Positions 25,701-33,354 of a DNA stretch of 64,000 bases are shown here, piece by piece. Source of the DNA: a bacterium (lineage in GTDB: Bacteria > Krumholzibacteriota > Krumholzibacteriia > LZORAL124-64-63); the NCBI GenBank assembly GCA_016712675.1, contig JADJQR010000001.1:2914001-2978000 (forward strand), read 5' to 3'. The notes under the pieces were generated by a model. It made no database searches. It saw only the letters and a program-made list of their open reading frames with translations, and was not told the origin of the DNA. The position numbers were made by a program, and so were the translations under genes. How positions within the stretch are numbered: the first letter of the stretch is position 1; each line of letters begins with the position of its first letter.

Positions 25701-26573
25701 ATGACCCGGGATCTGCACGAGGATCCCGGGGCTTTCGGCGGTCTGCCGGAAGCCCCGGTGTACGACGGCGCGCGGTTCGCCGTGCTCCCCATCCCCTACG
25801 ACGGCACCTCGACCTGGCAGAAGGGCGCCGACAAAGGCCCAACGGCCCTGCTGGCCGCCTCGGCCAACATGGAACTCTACGACATCGAGACGGACTCTGA
25901 GCCCTGGCGCGCCGGCATCGTCACGATGGCGGCCCAGGACGGATTCGGCTCGCCCGAGGCCATGGTCGAGTCGGTCCGTGCCGAGGCGGCCGCGCTGATC
26001 GCCGACGGCCGGATGGTCGTCGGGCTCGGCGGCGAGCACTCCGTCTCGATCGGGCTGATCCAGGCCCACGCCGCCCGCTGGCCCGGCCTGACCGTGCTCC
26101 AGTTCGACGCCCACGGCGACTCGCGGGACCAGTACGAGGGCTCGAAGTGCAACCACGCCTGCGTCATGGCGAGGGCGGCCGAATGCGCCGAGTATGTGGC
26201 GGTCGGCATCCGCAGCATGGACGTGGCCGAGCGGGCGAAGCTGGTGCCGGGACGGACCATCTTCGCGCACGAGATCGAGGACCTGGCGGTGACGGCGCAG
26301 CGTATCCTCGAGCGCATCGAGGGGCCGGTCTACATCACGATCGACCTGGACGTGCTGGACCCGTCGGAGATGCCCTCGACCGGCACGCCCGAACCCGGCG
26401 GGCTGACGTACCGCCAGCTGAGGGACCTGCTGCGCGTGGTCTGCCGCGAGCGGAAGGTCGTCGGGTTCGACGTCGTCGAGCTGATGCCCCGGCCCGAAGA
26501 CCGGGCCCCCGATTTCCTGGCCGCGCGGCTGGTCTACCAGCTGATGGCCTACGTCCTGAAGTCCGACAGGTAG
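25701..26573 (+). CDS. speB: Agmatinase
   Basis: Ureohydrolase family enzyme, agmatine to putrescine plus urea, dinuclear Mn2+. Metal motifs intact: GGEHSVS, FDAHGDSRD and DLDVLDPS. Length 290, typical. The N-terminal RFAVLPIPYDGTSTWQKGADKGP is the agmatinase-type lead rather than arginase or formiminoglutamase, although related ureohydrolases cannot be wholly excluded. It is followed by a deoxyhypusine-synthase-like gene about 100 bases on, so putrescine made here probably feeds that enzyme. ATG 25701 lies 44 bases after the acidic protein gene; no strong Shine-Dalgarno was seen. Confidence 0.92.
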   Translation: MTRDLHEDPGAFGGLPEAPVYDGARFAVLPIPYDGTSTWQKGADKGPTALLAASANMELYDIETDSEPWRAGIVTMAAQDGFGSPEAMVESVRAEAAALIADGRMVVGLGGEHSVSIGLIQAHAARWPGLTVLQFDAHGDSRDQYEGSKCNHACVMARAAECAEYVAVGIRSMDVAERAKLVPGRTIFAHEIEDLAVTAQRILERIEGPVYITIDLDVLDPSEMPSTGTPEPGGLTYRQLRDLLRVVCRERKVVGFDVVELMPRPEDRAPDFLAARLVYQLMAYVLKSDR

Positions 26574-26673
26574 AGCACACGCGAAAAGTGGCGAGCGGCG
26601 AATAAGCGGCGGTCGTTGCGGTGTACGTCAGGCTGGTGTCCGTTTTCCCGGCGTCCGGCGAAGGAGAGTGCAG

Positions 26674-27711
26674 ATGAACAAGAAAGAGATCCTTTCGGAC
26701 GTCCTCAAGCACGTGGACGTCAGGACCTTCGACGCCCGGCCCCTGATCCAGGCCTACGGCGACATGGCCTTCCAGGCCCGCAACCTGGCCCGCGCGACCG
26801 ACATCCTCAACCGGATGCTGGCCGACCGCGAGTGCAGCGTCATCCTGACCATCGCCGGCTCGCTGTGCAGCGCCGGCCTGAAGGACGCGCTGGCCCTGAT
26901 GGTCGAGAACAACATGGTCGACGCCATCGTCTCGACGGGCGCCAACATCGTCGACCAGGACTTCTTCGAGGGCATGGGCTTCCGCCACTACAAGGGTGCC
27001 CCCCACGCCGTCGACGACCAGAAGCTGCGCGAGCTGGGCATCGACCGCATCTACGACACCTACATCGACGAGGACCAACTGCGCGAGTGCGACATGGCGA
27101 TCGCCGAGATCGCCGGCACGCTGGAGCCGCGGGCGTACTCGTCGCGCGAGTTCATCCAGGCCATGGGCGCCTGGCTGGACAAGCGCGGGCTGGGCTGTGA
27201 GCACTCGCTGGTGCACGCCGCCTGGAAGAAGGACGTGCCCATCTTCTGCCCGGCGTTCAGCGACTGCTCGGCGGGCTTCGGGCTGGTCCACCACCAGTGG
27301 AACAACGAGAAGTACCTGACGATCGACTCGGTGGCGGACTTCCGCGAGCTGACGCGGATCAAGCTGGAAGCGGGGGACACGGGCATCTTCATGCTGGGCG
27401 GCGGCGTGCCGAAGAACTTCACCCAGGACGTGGTGGTGGCCACGGACATCCTGGGCGAGGAGCGGCCGATGCACAAGTACGCCCTGCAGATCACCGTGGC
27501 CGACGAGCGCGACGGCGCGCTGTCGGGCTCGACGCTGCAGGAGGCCTGCTCGTGGGGCAAGGTCGACACCGCGTTCGAGCAGATGGTGTGGGGCGAGGCC
27601 ACGCTGGTCCTGCCGCTGATGGTCAGCGACGCCTGGCACACCGGCCACTGGAAGCAGCGCGTCGCGCGGCAGTACAACAAGCTGTTGGCCGTGTCAAAGG
27701 CTACGGCCTGA
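26674..27711 (+). CDS. Deoxyhypusine-synthase-like protein (probable homospermidine synthase)
   Basis: 345-residue NAD-dependent enzyme of the deoxyhypusine synthase fold. Recognisable segments: SVILTIAGSLCSAGLKDAL, IVSTGANIVDQDFFEG, DTGIFMLGGGVPKNF and the catalytic-Lys loop LQEACSWGKVDTAFEQM (Lys296), which forms the aminobutyl-enzyme intermediate in the family. Bacteria lack the eIF5A substrate, and bacterial family members characterised so far act on free polyamines (homospermidine formation). The agmatinase gene just upstream supplies putrescine, fitting that role. ATG 26674 is fixed by AAGGAGAG seven bases upstream. A strong terminator follows. Function inferred, family sure. Confidence 0.88.
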   Translation: MNKKEILSDVLKHVDVRTFDARPLIQAYGDMAFQARNLARATDILNRMLADRECSVILTIAGSLCSAGLKDALALMVENNMVDAIVSTGANIVDQDFFEGMGFRHYKGAPHAVDDQKLRELGIDRIYDTYIDEDQLRECDMAIAEIAGTLEPRAYSSREFIQAMGAWLDKRGLGCEHSLVHAAWKKDVPIFCPAFSDCSAGFGLVHHQWNNEKYLTIDSVADFRELTRIKLEAGDTGIFMLGGGVPKNFTQDVVVATDILGEERPMHKYALQITVADERDGALSGSTLQEACSWGKVDTAFEQMVWGEATLVLPLMVSDAWHTGHWKQRVARQYNKLLAVSKATA

Positions 27712-27768
27712 CAGCAGGACCTGGGGTCCGGTCGGGCGGGCAGCCGGCCGCCCTGGTCGACGGTCGCC

Positions 27769-27799
27769 GGAGGGGTCGCGTCCCAGACGCGGCCCCTCC
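27769..27799 (+). terminator. Terminator after the polyamine gene pair
   Basis: A 14-base-pair stem with a single G-T pair (27769-27782 with 27786-27799) and a CCA loop, followed by TT, 57 bases after the deoxyhypusine-synthase-like stop. One of the strongest hairpins in the window. Confidence 0.75.
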
Positions 27800-27949
27800 T
27801 TGCGTTCGAGCCCCACCCTCCACTCCAGTCCGTGCTTCCCCTGCCTGGGCCCCTGTGGCACAGTGGCCAGGCACTCGCCGCGCCCCGGCGGGGCCCGGCC
27901 GTCGGCCCGGCTCCCGCGTGGCGACCAACCCCGCGAAGGATCGGGCCTG

Positions 27950-29839
27950 ATGCAACCGCGCATGCTCGCCGGACTCGGCATGGCCCTGCTGGCGGCCGGC
28001 GTCCTGTCGATCTGGTACCTCGGTCACGATGACGGCGCGCCGGACCACGGCGACGGCCACGGGCGGACCGCCGGGCCTGACGCGACGCCGATGGTCGCGG
28101 CGCACGCGTCCGAGGCCGAGGGGCCCGACGACGTCACCGACTTCCTGGCCGGCTACAACGCCGAGTACAGCCGCCTGTGGACCGCCGCCGAGAGCGCGCG
28201 GTTCGCCGCCGAAGCCGACCTCGGCGAGTCCACGGCGCAGGCGCGCGGCGTCGCCGGTCGCGAGCTGGCCGCGTACGTGGGAAGCGCCGCCGTGATCGAC
28301 AACCTGCGCGCCATGCGCGGGCGCCCCGACGTGACGCCACTGCAGCAGAGGCAGCTTGCCGCGGCCTGGCGCCTGGCCGCCCGCTACCCGGCGACCGCCG
28401 GTGAGAGCGTGCTGCAGCTGGTCGCGGCCGAGGGGCGGGCGATCCGGACCATGGACACGGCCACGTGGACCCTGCGACGACCGGGCCGCGAGCCCCAGCC
28501 GGTGACCCCGGAGATCCTGGACGGACTTGTGGCCGGCAGCAGCGACCTGGAACTCCGGCGCGCCGCCTGGGAGTGCAGCAAGGACATGGGCGCGCAACTG
28601 CGCGACCAGCTGATCGAACTGCAGGACCTGCGCAACGGCGTCTCGCGCGGCATGGGCTACAGTTCCTACTTCGCGTTGCAGGCCGAGGACTACGGATTGT
28701 CCCCGGGCGAGATGCTGGCGCTGATGGACGATCTCCTGGCGGGCATCATGCCGCTCTACCGGCAGCTGCACTGCTGGGCCCGGCACGAGCTGGCGGGCCG
28801 CTACGGTGCGCCGGTGCCGGCCCGGCTGCCCGCGCACTGGCTGGACAACCCGTACGGCCAGTCCTGGCCGGGCATCGCCGAGGGCGCGGATCTGGACCGG
28901 TTGCTGGCCGGACGGCAACCGTCGTGGCTCCTCGAGCAGGCCGAGGGGTTCCACGCCTCGCTCGGATTCCCGGCGCTGCCGGCCGGTTTCTGGACCGCCA
29001 GCGACCTGTTCGAGCTTCCGCCGGATGCGCCGCGGCGCAAGAACCCGGCCGCCTCGGCCTGGCATATCGACCTGGACCAGGACGTGCGCGCGCTGATGAG
29101 CGTACGCGCCGACTTCGAGTGGTTCGGCACCACGCACCATGAACTGGGGCGCATCCACTACTACCTGGCCTACAGCCGACCCGAGGTGCCGTACGTCCTG
29201 CGCGCCGGGGCCAACCGGGCCTTTCCCGAGGCCATCGGCTCGCTGTTCGAACTGGCCGCCGGACAGGTGCCCTACCTGGAGCAGGCCGGGCTGTTGACGC
29301 CGGACCGGATTCCCGACGAGGTCCGCAGGCTGCTGCACGAAGCCCTGACCGGCCCGGTGGTCTTCCTGCCCTTCGCCTGCGGCACGATGACGCACTGGGA
29401 GCACGACCTGTACGAGGAGGAGCTTCCCTCCCACCTCTACAACGCGCGCTGGTGGGAGTACGCGGCGCGCTACCAGGGGATCGAGCCCCCGGCGCCGCGC
29501 GGCGAGGAGTGGTGCGACGCCGCCACCAAGCCGCACGTGATCGACGACCCTGCACAGTACTACGACTTCGCGCTGAGCGAGGTGATCCTCCACCAGCTGC
29601 ACCGCTACATCTGCCGGGAGATCCTGCGCCAGGACGTGCGCTTGGCCAACTACCACGGGAGCCGGAAGTCGGGCGACTTCCTGTGGTCGATCCTGCAGCT
29701 GGGCGCCACGCGCGACTGGGCGCAGGTACTGCGGGAGGCGACCGGGGAGGACCTTTCGAGCGCGGCGCTGCTGGAGTACTTCGCCCCGCTCCAGGCCTGG
29801 CTGGAGCAGCAGAATGCCGGACGCGACGTCGCGTTCTAG
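27950..29839 (+). CDS. M2 (ACE-like) peptidase homologue with broken zinc motif
   Basis: 629-residue member of the peptidyl-dipeptidase A (M2) family. N-terminal helix MLAGLGMALLAAGVLSIWYLG anchors or exports it, with the rest periplasmic. M2 landmarks run in order: NLRAMRGRPDVTPLQQRQL, GMGYSSYFALQ, THHELGRIHYYLAY, FPEAIGSLFELA, NARWWEYAARYQGI, and a C-terminal QAWLEQQN. The zinc-binding HExxH is altered: H397-E398-L-G-R401, so the second His ligand is Arg; the downstream HEAxGD region, which supplies the third ligand Glu, is PEAIGS (Glu kept, His and Asp lost). It is therefore probably not an active zinc peptidase. ATG 27950 has AAGGA upstream. The reading frame is intact, arguing for selection on a non-catalytic or altered function. 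Confidence 0.87.
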   Translation: MQPRMLAGLGMALLAAGVLSIWYLGHDDGAPDHGDGHGRTAGPDATPMVAAHASEAEGPDDVTDFLAGYNAEYSRLWTAAESARFAAEADLGESTAQARGVAGRELAAYVGSAAVIDNLRAMRGRPDVTPLQQRQLAAAWRLAARYPATAGESVLQLVAAEGRAIRTMDTATWTLRRPGREPQPVTPEILDGLVAGSSDLELRRAAWECSKDMGAQLRDQLIELQDLRNGVSRGMGYSSYFALQAEDYGLSPGEMLALMDDLLAGIMPLYRQLHCWARHELAGRYGAPVPARLPAHWLDNPYGQSWPGIAEGADLDRLLAGRQPSWLLEQAEGFHASLGFPALPAGFWTASDLFELPPDAPRRKNPAASAWHIDLDQDVRALMSVRADFEWFGTTHHELGRIHYYLAYSRPEVPYVLRAGANRAFPEAIGSLFELAAGQVPYLEQAGLLTPDRIPDEVRRLLHEALTGPVVFLPFACGTMTHWEHDLYEEELPSHLYNARWWEYAARYQGIEPPAPRGEEWCDAATKPHVIDDPAQYYDFALSEVILHQLHRYICREILRQDVRLANYHGSRKSGDFLWSILQLGATRDWAQVLREATGEDLSSAALLEYFAPLQAWLEQQNAGRDVAF

Positions 29840-29857
29840 GAGTCGTTCGAGGACGCT

Positions 29858-29909
29858 GACCGGGCGAGCCGTCCGCGGCGCCGATGGCGCCGGGACTACC
29901 CGCCCGGTC
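29858..29909. terminator. Bidirectional terminator-like structure between convergent genes
   Basis: Between the M2 homologue and the DUF4097 gene, GACCGGGCG (29858-29866) pairs with CGCCCGGTC (29901-29909), and an inner hairpin CGGCGCC-GAT-GGCGCCG occupies 29876-29892. Both strands can form it, so it may serve both convergent genes. Confidence 0.5.
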
Positions 29910-29958
29910 CCGTTCGTCGAGCACCCAGCCGAACGGGTCGCCGAGTGCGGCGCACAAC

Positions 29959-30945
29959 CTACTTCTTCAGGATGCGGATCCTGCCGTTGAGGGTGTTCAG
30001 CTTCACGTCGGCCTCGCCCCCGCCGTTGGTGAACCGCAGTTCCTCGCCCGGCACGTAGCGGTCGGTGCGCTCGGGCTTCTGGCCGAAGGCGTTCTCGATC
30101 CCGCCATTGAAGGTCGAGACCTCGAAGGCGGCGCTCACGTCACCGGGCACGGCCAGGGTCAGGTTGCCGTTGACCGACTCGGCCTCGATCGTGGCCCCCG
30201 CGGCCGGGCGACCCGACATCACGATGGTGCCGTTGACGGTGTTCGCACTGAGGCTGCGCAGCCTGGCGCAATCGACCGTGGCCTCGCCGGTCACGGTCTC
30301 CAGTTCGAGTTCCGCGTCGTCGCAGCGGACCTTGAGGTTGCCGGAAACCGTGCCCACTTCCGTCGCCAGGCCGGCCCCGTCGATGTCCACGTTGCCGCTG
30401 ACGCATTCCACGACCAGCCGCCGGCAGGCGCCCCGCACGTCGACGTCGCCGCTCACGGAGGTCACCGCGATCTCGCCGGAGACGCCCGCCACGTCGACGG
30501 TCGCCGCGACGACCTCGACCTCGAGCTGGCAGCCGCGCGGAACCTGGATCGTCAGGTCGGCGCCGTCGCCGGTACCGGGGCGGTCGCCGCCGCCGAGCAT
30601 CTGGCGCATCATCTCGCCGGTGCTGCGCTGGCGCTCCTTGTAGACGACCTCGACGCGCGCGCGGGCACCCGCGCCGAAGTCGAGCCGCTCGACGTCTTGG
30701 CCGAGCGTGCCGGTGACGCTGATCTCCGCCCGGTCCCAGGCGACGACCTTCACCGAGCCGACGATGTTCTCGATCGTGACGCGGCCGTCGGCCGGCATGG
30801 CCCCACTCTCGGCGACAGTGCGGTCGCCAGCGAGCGCAGGCACGACCGCGAGCATGGCGGCGAACGCCGCGGCGGTCGTCGCGACCAGTCTGGACCTCCA
30901 CCCTGCTTTCCGTGCCGTGCGACCGGTGGTTCCGTTGTGTTCCAT
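29959..30945 (-). CDS. Exported DUF4097-type beta-repeat protein
   Basis: 328 residues with signal peptide (ATTAAAFAAMLAVVPALAG). The mature part is a series of short beta-strand repeats of the form xVxGxVxVx (ITVTSVSGDVDV-like AVTSVSGDVDVRGA, VVECVSGNVDIDG, VGTVSGNLKVR, ANTVNGTIVMSG, AESVNGNLTL, NTLNGRIRILKK), typical of DUF4097 proteins often found downstream of ECF sigma/anti-sigma pairs. Predicted beta-solenoid in the periplasm or outer surface. It is 29 bases after the anti-sigma-like gene, so likely part of the same regulon or operon. Biochemical role unknown. Confidence 0.87.
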   Translation of the reverse strand: MEHNGTTGRTARKAGWRSRLVATTAAAFAAMLAVVPALAGDRTVAESGAMPADGRVTIENIVGSVKVVAWDRAEISVTGTLGQDVERLDFGAGARARVEVVYKERQRSTGEMMRQMLGGGDRPGTGDGADLTIQVPRGCQLEVEVVAATVDVAGVSGEIAVTSVSGDVDVRGACRRLVVECVSGNVDIDGAGLATEVGTVSGNLKVRCDDAELELETVTGEATVDCARLRSLSANTVNGTIVMSGRPAAGATIEAESVNGNLTLAVPGDVSAAFEVSTFNGGIENAFGQKPERTDRYVPGEELRFTNGGGEADVKLNTLNGRIRILKK

Positions 30946-30974
30946 GGCTTCTACTCCTTCTCGTTGGGTGCGGT

Positions 30975-31532
30975 TCAGGCCGGGGTGCGCCGGGCGTCAC
31001 GGACACCGTCCTCGGCCTGCAGCCGAAGCAGCCGTCCGCGCGCGTGGTGGATCACCAGAACCAGTCGGGTGAGGTCGGGGTCGTCGGGAGCCCGCTCCAG
31101 CGCGGACTGCAGTTCGTCGTACGCCAGAGCGACAGCGCGCAGGCCCTCCCGCGCAGCGTCGGCCGGGGCTCCCGGCTCACGCCCGGCCGAGCCGTCCGCG
31201 CCGGCCCCCGGCGTCGCGGCGTGAGGACCGGTCGACGGCGTTGCCGGGCCGCCATCGCGTCCGGCCAGGCCGATCCCGATCGCCAGCACGATCCCGGCCG
31301 CGAGCGCCGCCGTGGACCAGCCCGGACGGCGGGCGGACCCGCCTGACGATCCGGCACCGCGTCCGGCACCGCGGCGGGCCGGCGGGCCCGCGGCGTCGAG
31401 CGCAGCCGACAGGTCCGGCCACAGGTCGCGGGCGGGCGGCACGCCGTCGTCGCGCAGCCGTCCGGCCACCGCGTCGACCTGGCGCTCGAAGGCATCCCTG
31501 CGGGCGCCTTCCGGAAGCCTGGGATCACTCAT
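30975..31532 (-). CDS. Probable anti-sigma factor (single-helix membrane protein)
   Basis: 185 residues. N-terminal cytoplasmic part with charged helices (DAFERQVDAVAGRLRDDG), one membrane helix TAALAAGIVLAIGIGLAG around residues 73-91, then an Ala/Gly/Pro-rich linker and a helical periplasmic part (LRAVALAYDELQSALERA). Its start overlaps the end of the ECF sigma gene by 8 bases, the classic sigma/anti-sigma layout. The zinc anti-sigma HxxxCxxC motif is absent, so the call rests on position and topology. Confidence 0.65.
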   Translation of the reverse strand: MSDPRLPEGARRDAFERQVDAVAGRLRDDGVPPARDLWPDLSAALDAAGPPARRGAGRGAGSSGGSARRPGWSTAALAAGIVLAIGIGLAGRDGGPATPSTGPHAATPGAGADGSAGREPGAPADAAREGLRAVALAYDELQSALERAPDDPDLTRLVLVIHHARGRLLRLQAEDGVRDARRTPA

Positions 31533-32181
31533 TCCGCTCCTCCCGCGGCTCGGTGAACATCGCCCGCAGCAGCCTGCGGGCGCGGTGCACCTGCGACTTG
31601 ATGGTCCCTTCACTGACGCCCAGCAGGGCGGCCACCTCGGCCTGCGGGTAGTCCTCGATGACATGCAGCACGAAGACCGTCCGCGCGCCCTCCGGCAGCC
31701 GCCCCACCAGCCGCTCCAGGTCGACGGTCGTCAGGAGCCGGGCCGGGGCGCCCTCCACAGCGGCGGCGCCGTGGCGGGCAGCGGTGGCCTCCAGGTCGCC
31801 ATCCGGCCCCAGGTCCACCAGGCGGGCCCGAGCGCGGCGGTCGGCGCGCCAGTCGTCCCGCCAGCGGTTGACCGCGATGCGCCCCAGCCAGGCGCCGAGG
31901 GGGCCCTGCCCCGACCAGGTCCCCAGCGCCAGCCAGGCCTTGACGAACGTGTCCTGGGTCAGGACTTCGGCCCGGCCCTGGTCGCCCGTCAGGCGCAGGC
32001 ACAGGCCGTGGACGCGGGCCACGTGCCGGCGGTACAGGGCCTCGAACGCCGCCCGATCACCGCCGGCCGCCTGCGCGGCCAGCACGCCATCGCCGGGCCC
32101 GGCGCCGGGGTCCAGATCGCGCTTCGCGGGTGCCGGGCTGGGCGGCATGGGTTCCCCCGTCAGGTGGCCGTCATTGGTCAT
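31525..32181 (-). CDS. ECF-family RNA polymerase sigma factor
   Basis: 218 residues with region 2 (FEALYRRHVARVHGLCLRLT, AEVLTQDTFVKAWLAL) and region 4 (LVGRLPEGARTVFVLHVIED, VAALLGVSEGTIKSQVHRAR), the usual two-domain RpoE-like composition. It should direct transcription of an envelope or stress regulon, possibly including its own operon with the anti-sigma-like and DUF4097 genes immediately downstream. ATG 32181; a short Ala/Pro-rich N-terminal extension (about 30 residues) precedes region 2. Confidence 0.93.
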   Translation of the reverse strand: MTNDGHLTGEPMPPSPAPAKRDLDPGAGPGDGVLAAQAAGGDRAAFEALYRRHVARVHGLCLRLTGDQGRAEVLTQDTFVKAWLALGTWSGQGPLGAWLGRIAVNRWRDDWRADRRARARLVDLGPDGDLEATAARHGAAAVEGAPARLLTTVDLERLVGRLPEGARTVFVLHVIEDYPQAEVAALLGVSEGTIKSQVHRARRLLRAMFTEPREERNE

Positions 32182-32268
32182 GGACCCTTATGACGATGGG
32201 GAGGGCCCCCGGGTTGGCACCCGGCGGCGGAATTCCGCGGTCGGCGTCAACGGGCGGGCCGGGTGAGG

Positions 32269-32304
32269 CCAGGGCCGCTGCCCCGCGACGGGGAGCGGCC
32301 CTGG
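32269..32304 (-). terminator. Terminator-like hairpin downstream of POT/membrane protein pair
   Basis: CCAGGGCCGCT (32269-32279) pairs with AGCGGCCCTGG (32294-32304); the interior CCCC/GGGG also pairs around one mismatch. It lies 100 bases beyond the stop of the minus-strand gene ending at 32405 and just before the sigma gene start. Confidence 0.55.
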
Positions 32305-32404
32305 TGGTGCCGGGCAGGAACGGCGGTCGCCGGGGTCACTTCACGCTGCCCGGCCGGTCGGCGATCATGACGCAGATGCGGTGGCCCGCATGGCGCACGC
32401 CTAC

Positions 32405-33262
32405 TCAGCCGATCCGCGCGGGCAGCAGCCGCGTCAGGGCCTGGATGTGCTCGCCCGTCTCGTAGTCCAGGGTCGAGCCGTGGATGCTGTGCGGGATGCC
32501 GTAGATGACGAAGACCACGAACATGGCCACGACCGCCCACCAGCGGCCGACCGGGCGCCCGTCGCGCGCGCCACGGCAGCGCCAGGCCGCCGCCAGCCAG
32601 ATCAGGGCGCCGACGGCCAGCTTGTTGTCGGTCCAGTCGCTGCCCAGCGGCCAGCCCGTCCAGTAGGCGTCGAAGGCGTACTTCTGCACGATCGGGCCCA
32701 GGATGCAGCCGCCGAGCAGCAGGAACAGGAAGGTCAACTGTGAGAGCGGGCGCAGCGCGGCCGAGCCGCCGAGCAGGCCGGTCAGCCCGCAACTGGTCGA
32801 GAAGAACATGCCGATGATCATGAAGGAGACGTGAAACACGAGGACCAGCGAGGGCACGTCACCCTTGTAGCGGGCGACGGCGGCCTCGTGCTTCGGCACC
32901 TCCACCGACTTCCCGTCCTTGCTGATGTGGACATGGTACTCGAGCTTGCCGGCCATCTTCTGTCGGGGCAGCACGGCGCGCAGCACTTCGCCGTCGCGCT
33001 GCATCGGCAGGTGCTCCCAGGCGTCCTCGGTCGGGTAGCGCCGCCACTGCACCTCCGCCGTGACGACGGGGTCGGGCGCGTGCACGGTCACGGGCATGTC
33101 CCCGTTGATGCTGTGCGTGCGCAGCAGTTCACCCGAGACGCGGGCGCCGGCGATGACCTCCTTGAACCTCACCTCGTACGTCGGGCCCGAGACCTTCTGC
33201 CAGACCAGGAAGGCCAGGGTCATGAAGAACGAGACCGACCAGACCAGGATCGTGCGCTTCAC
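32405..33262 (-). CDS. Integral membrane protein with periplasmic beta domain, unknown function
   Basis: 285 residues. N-terminal helix TILVWSVSFFMTLAFLVWQ, a periplasmic domain of about 130 residues (FKEVIAGARVSGELLR, YHVHISKDGKSVEVPKHEAA) and then four or so helices (LVLVFHVSFMIIGMFFSTS, LTFLFLLLGGCILGPIV, LAVGALIWLAAAW, WAVVAMFVVFVIYGIPH). GTG 33262 has GAGGGG upstream. It follows the POT transporter gene by 92 bases on the same strand, so may be co-transcribed; function not recognised. A pattern of conserved His/Tyr in the last helix region (YGIPHSIHGSTLDYETG) could bind a metal or heme, but this is speculative. Confidence 0.78.
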   Translation of the reverse strand: MKRTILVWSVSFFMTLAFLVWQKVSGPTYEVRFKEVIAGARVSGELLRTHSINGDMPVTVHAPDPVVTAEVQWRRYPTEDAWEHLPMQRDGEVLRAVLPRQKMAGKLEYHVHISKDGKSVEVPKHEAAVARYKGDVPSLVLVFHVSFMIIGMFFSTSCGLTGLLGGSAALRPLSQLTFLFLLLGGCILGPIVQKYAFDAYWTGWPLGSDWTDNKLAVGALIWLAAAWRCRGARDGRPVGRWWAVVAMFVVFVIYGIPHSIHGSTLDYETGEHIQALTRLLPARIG

Positions 33263-33354
33263 GGGGTTCCCCTCTATCGAAAGGGCCCGGTCGTCCCGCC
33301 CGCGGGCGGCGGGCGCCGGGCCCGTCCAGTCGCCGGTGATCCGGTGCGGGGCGG

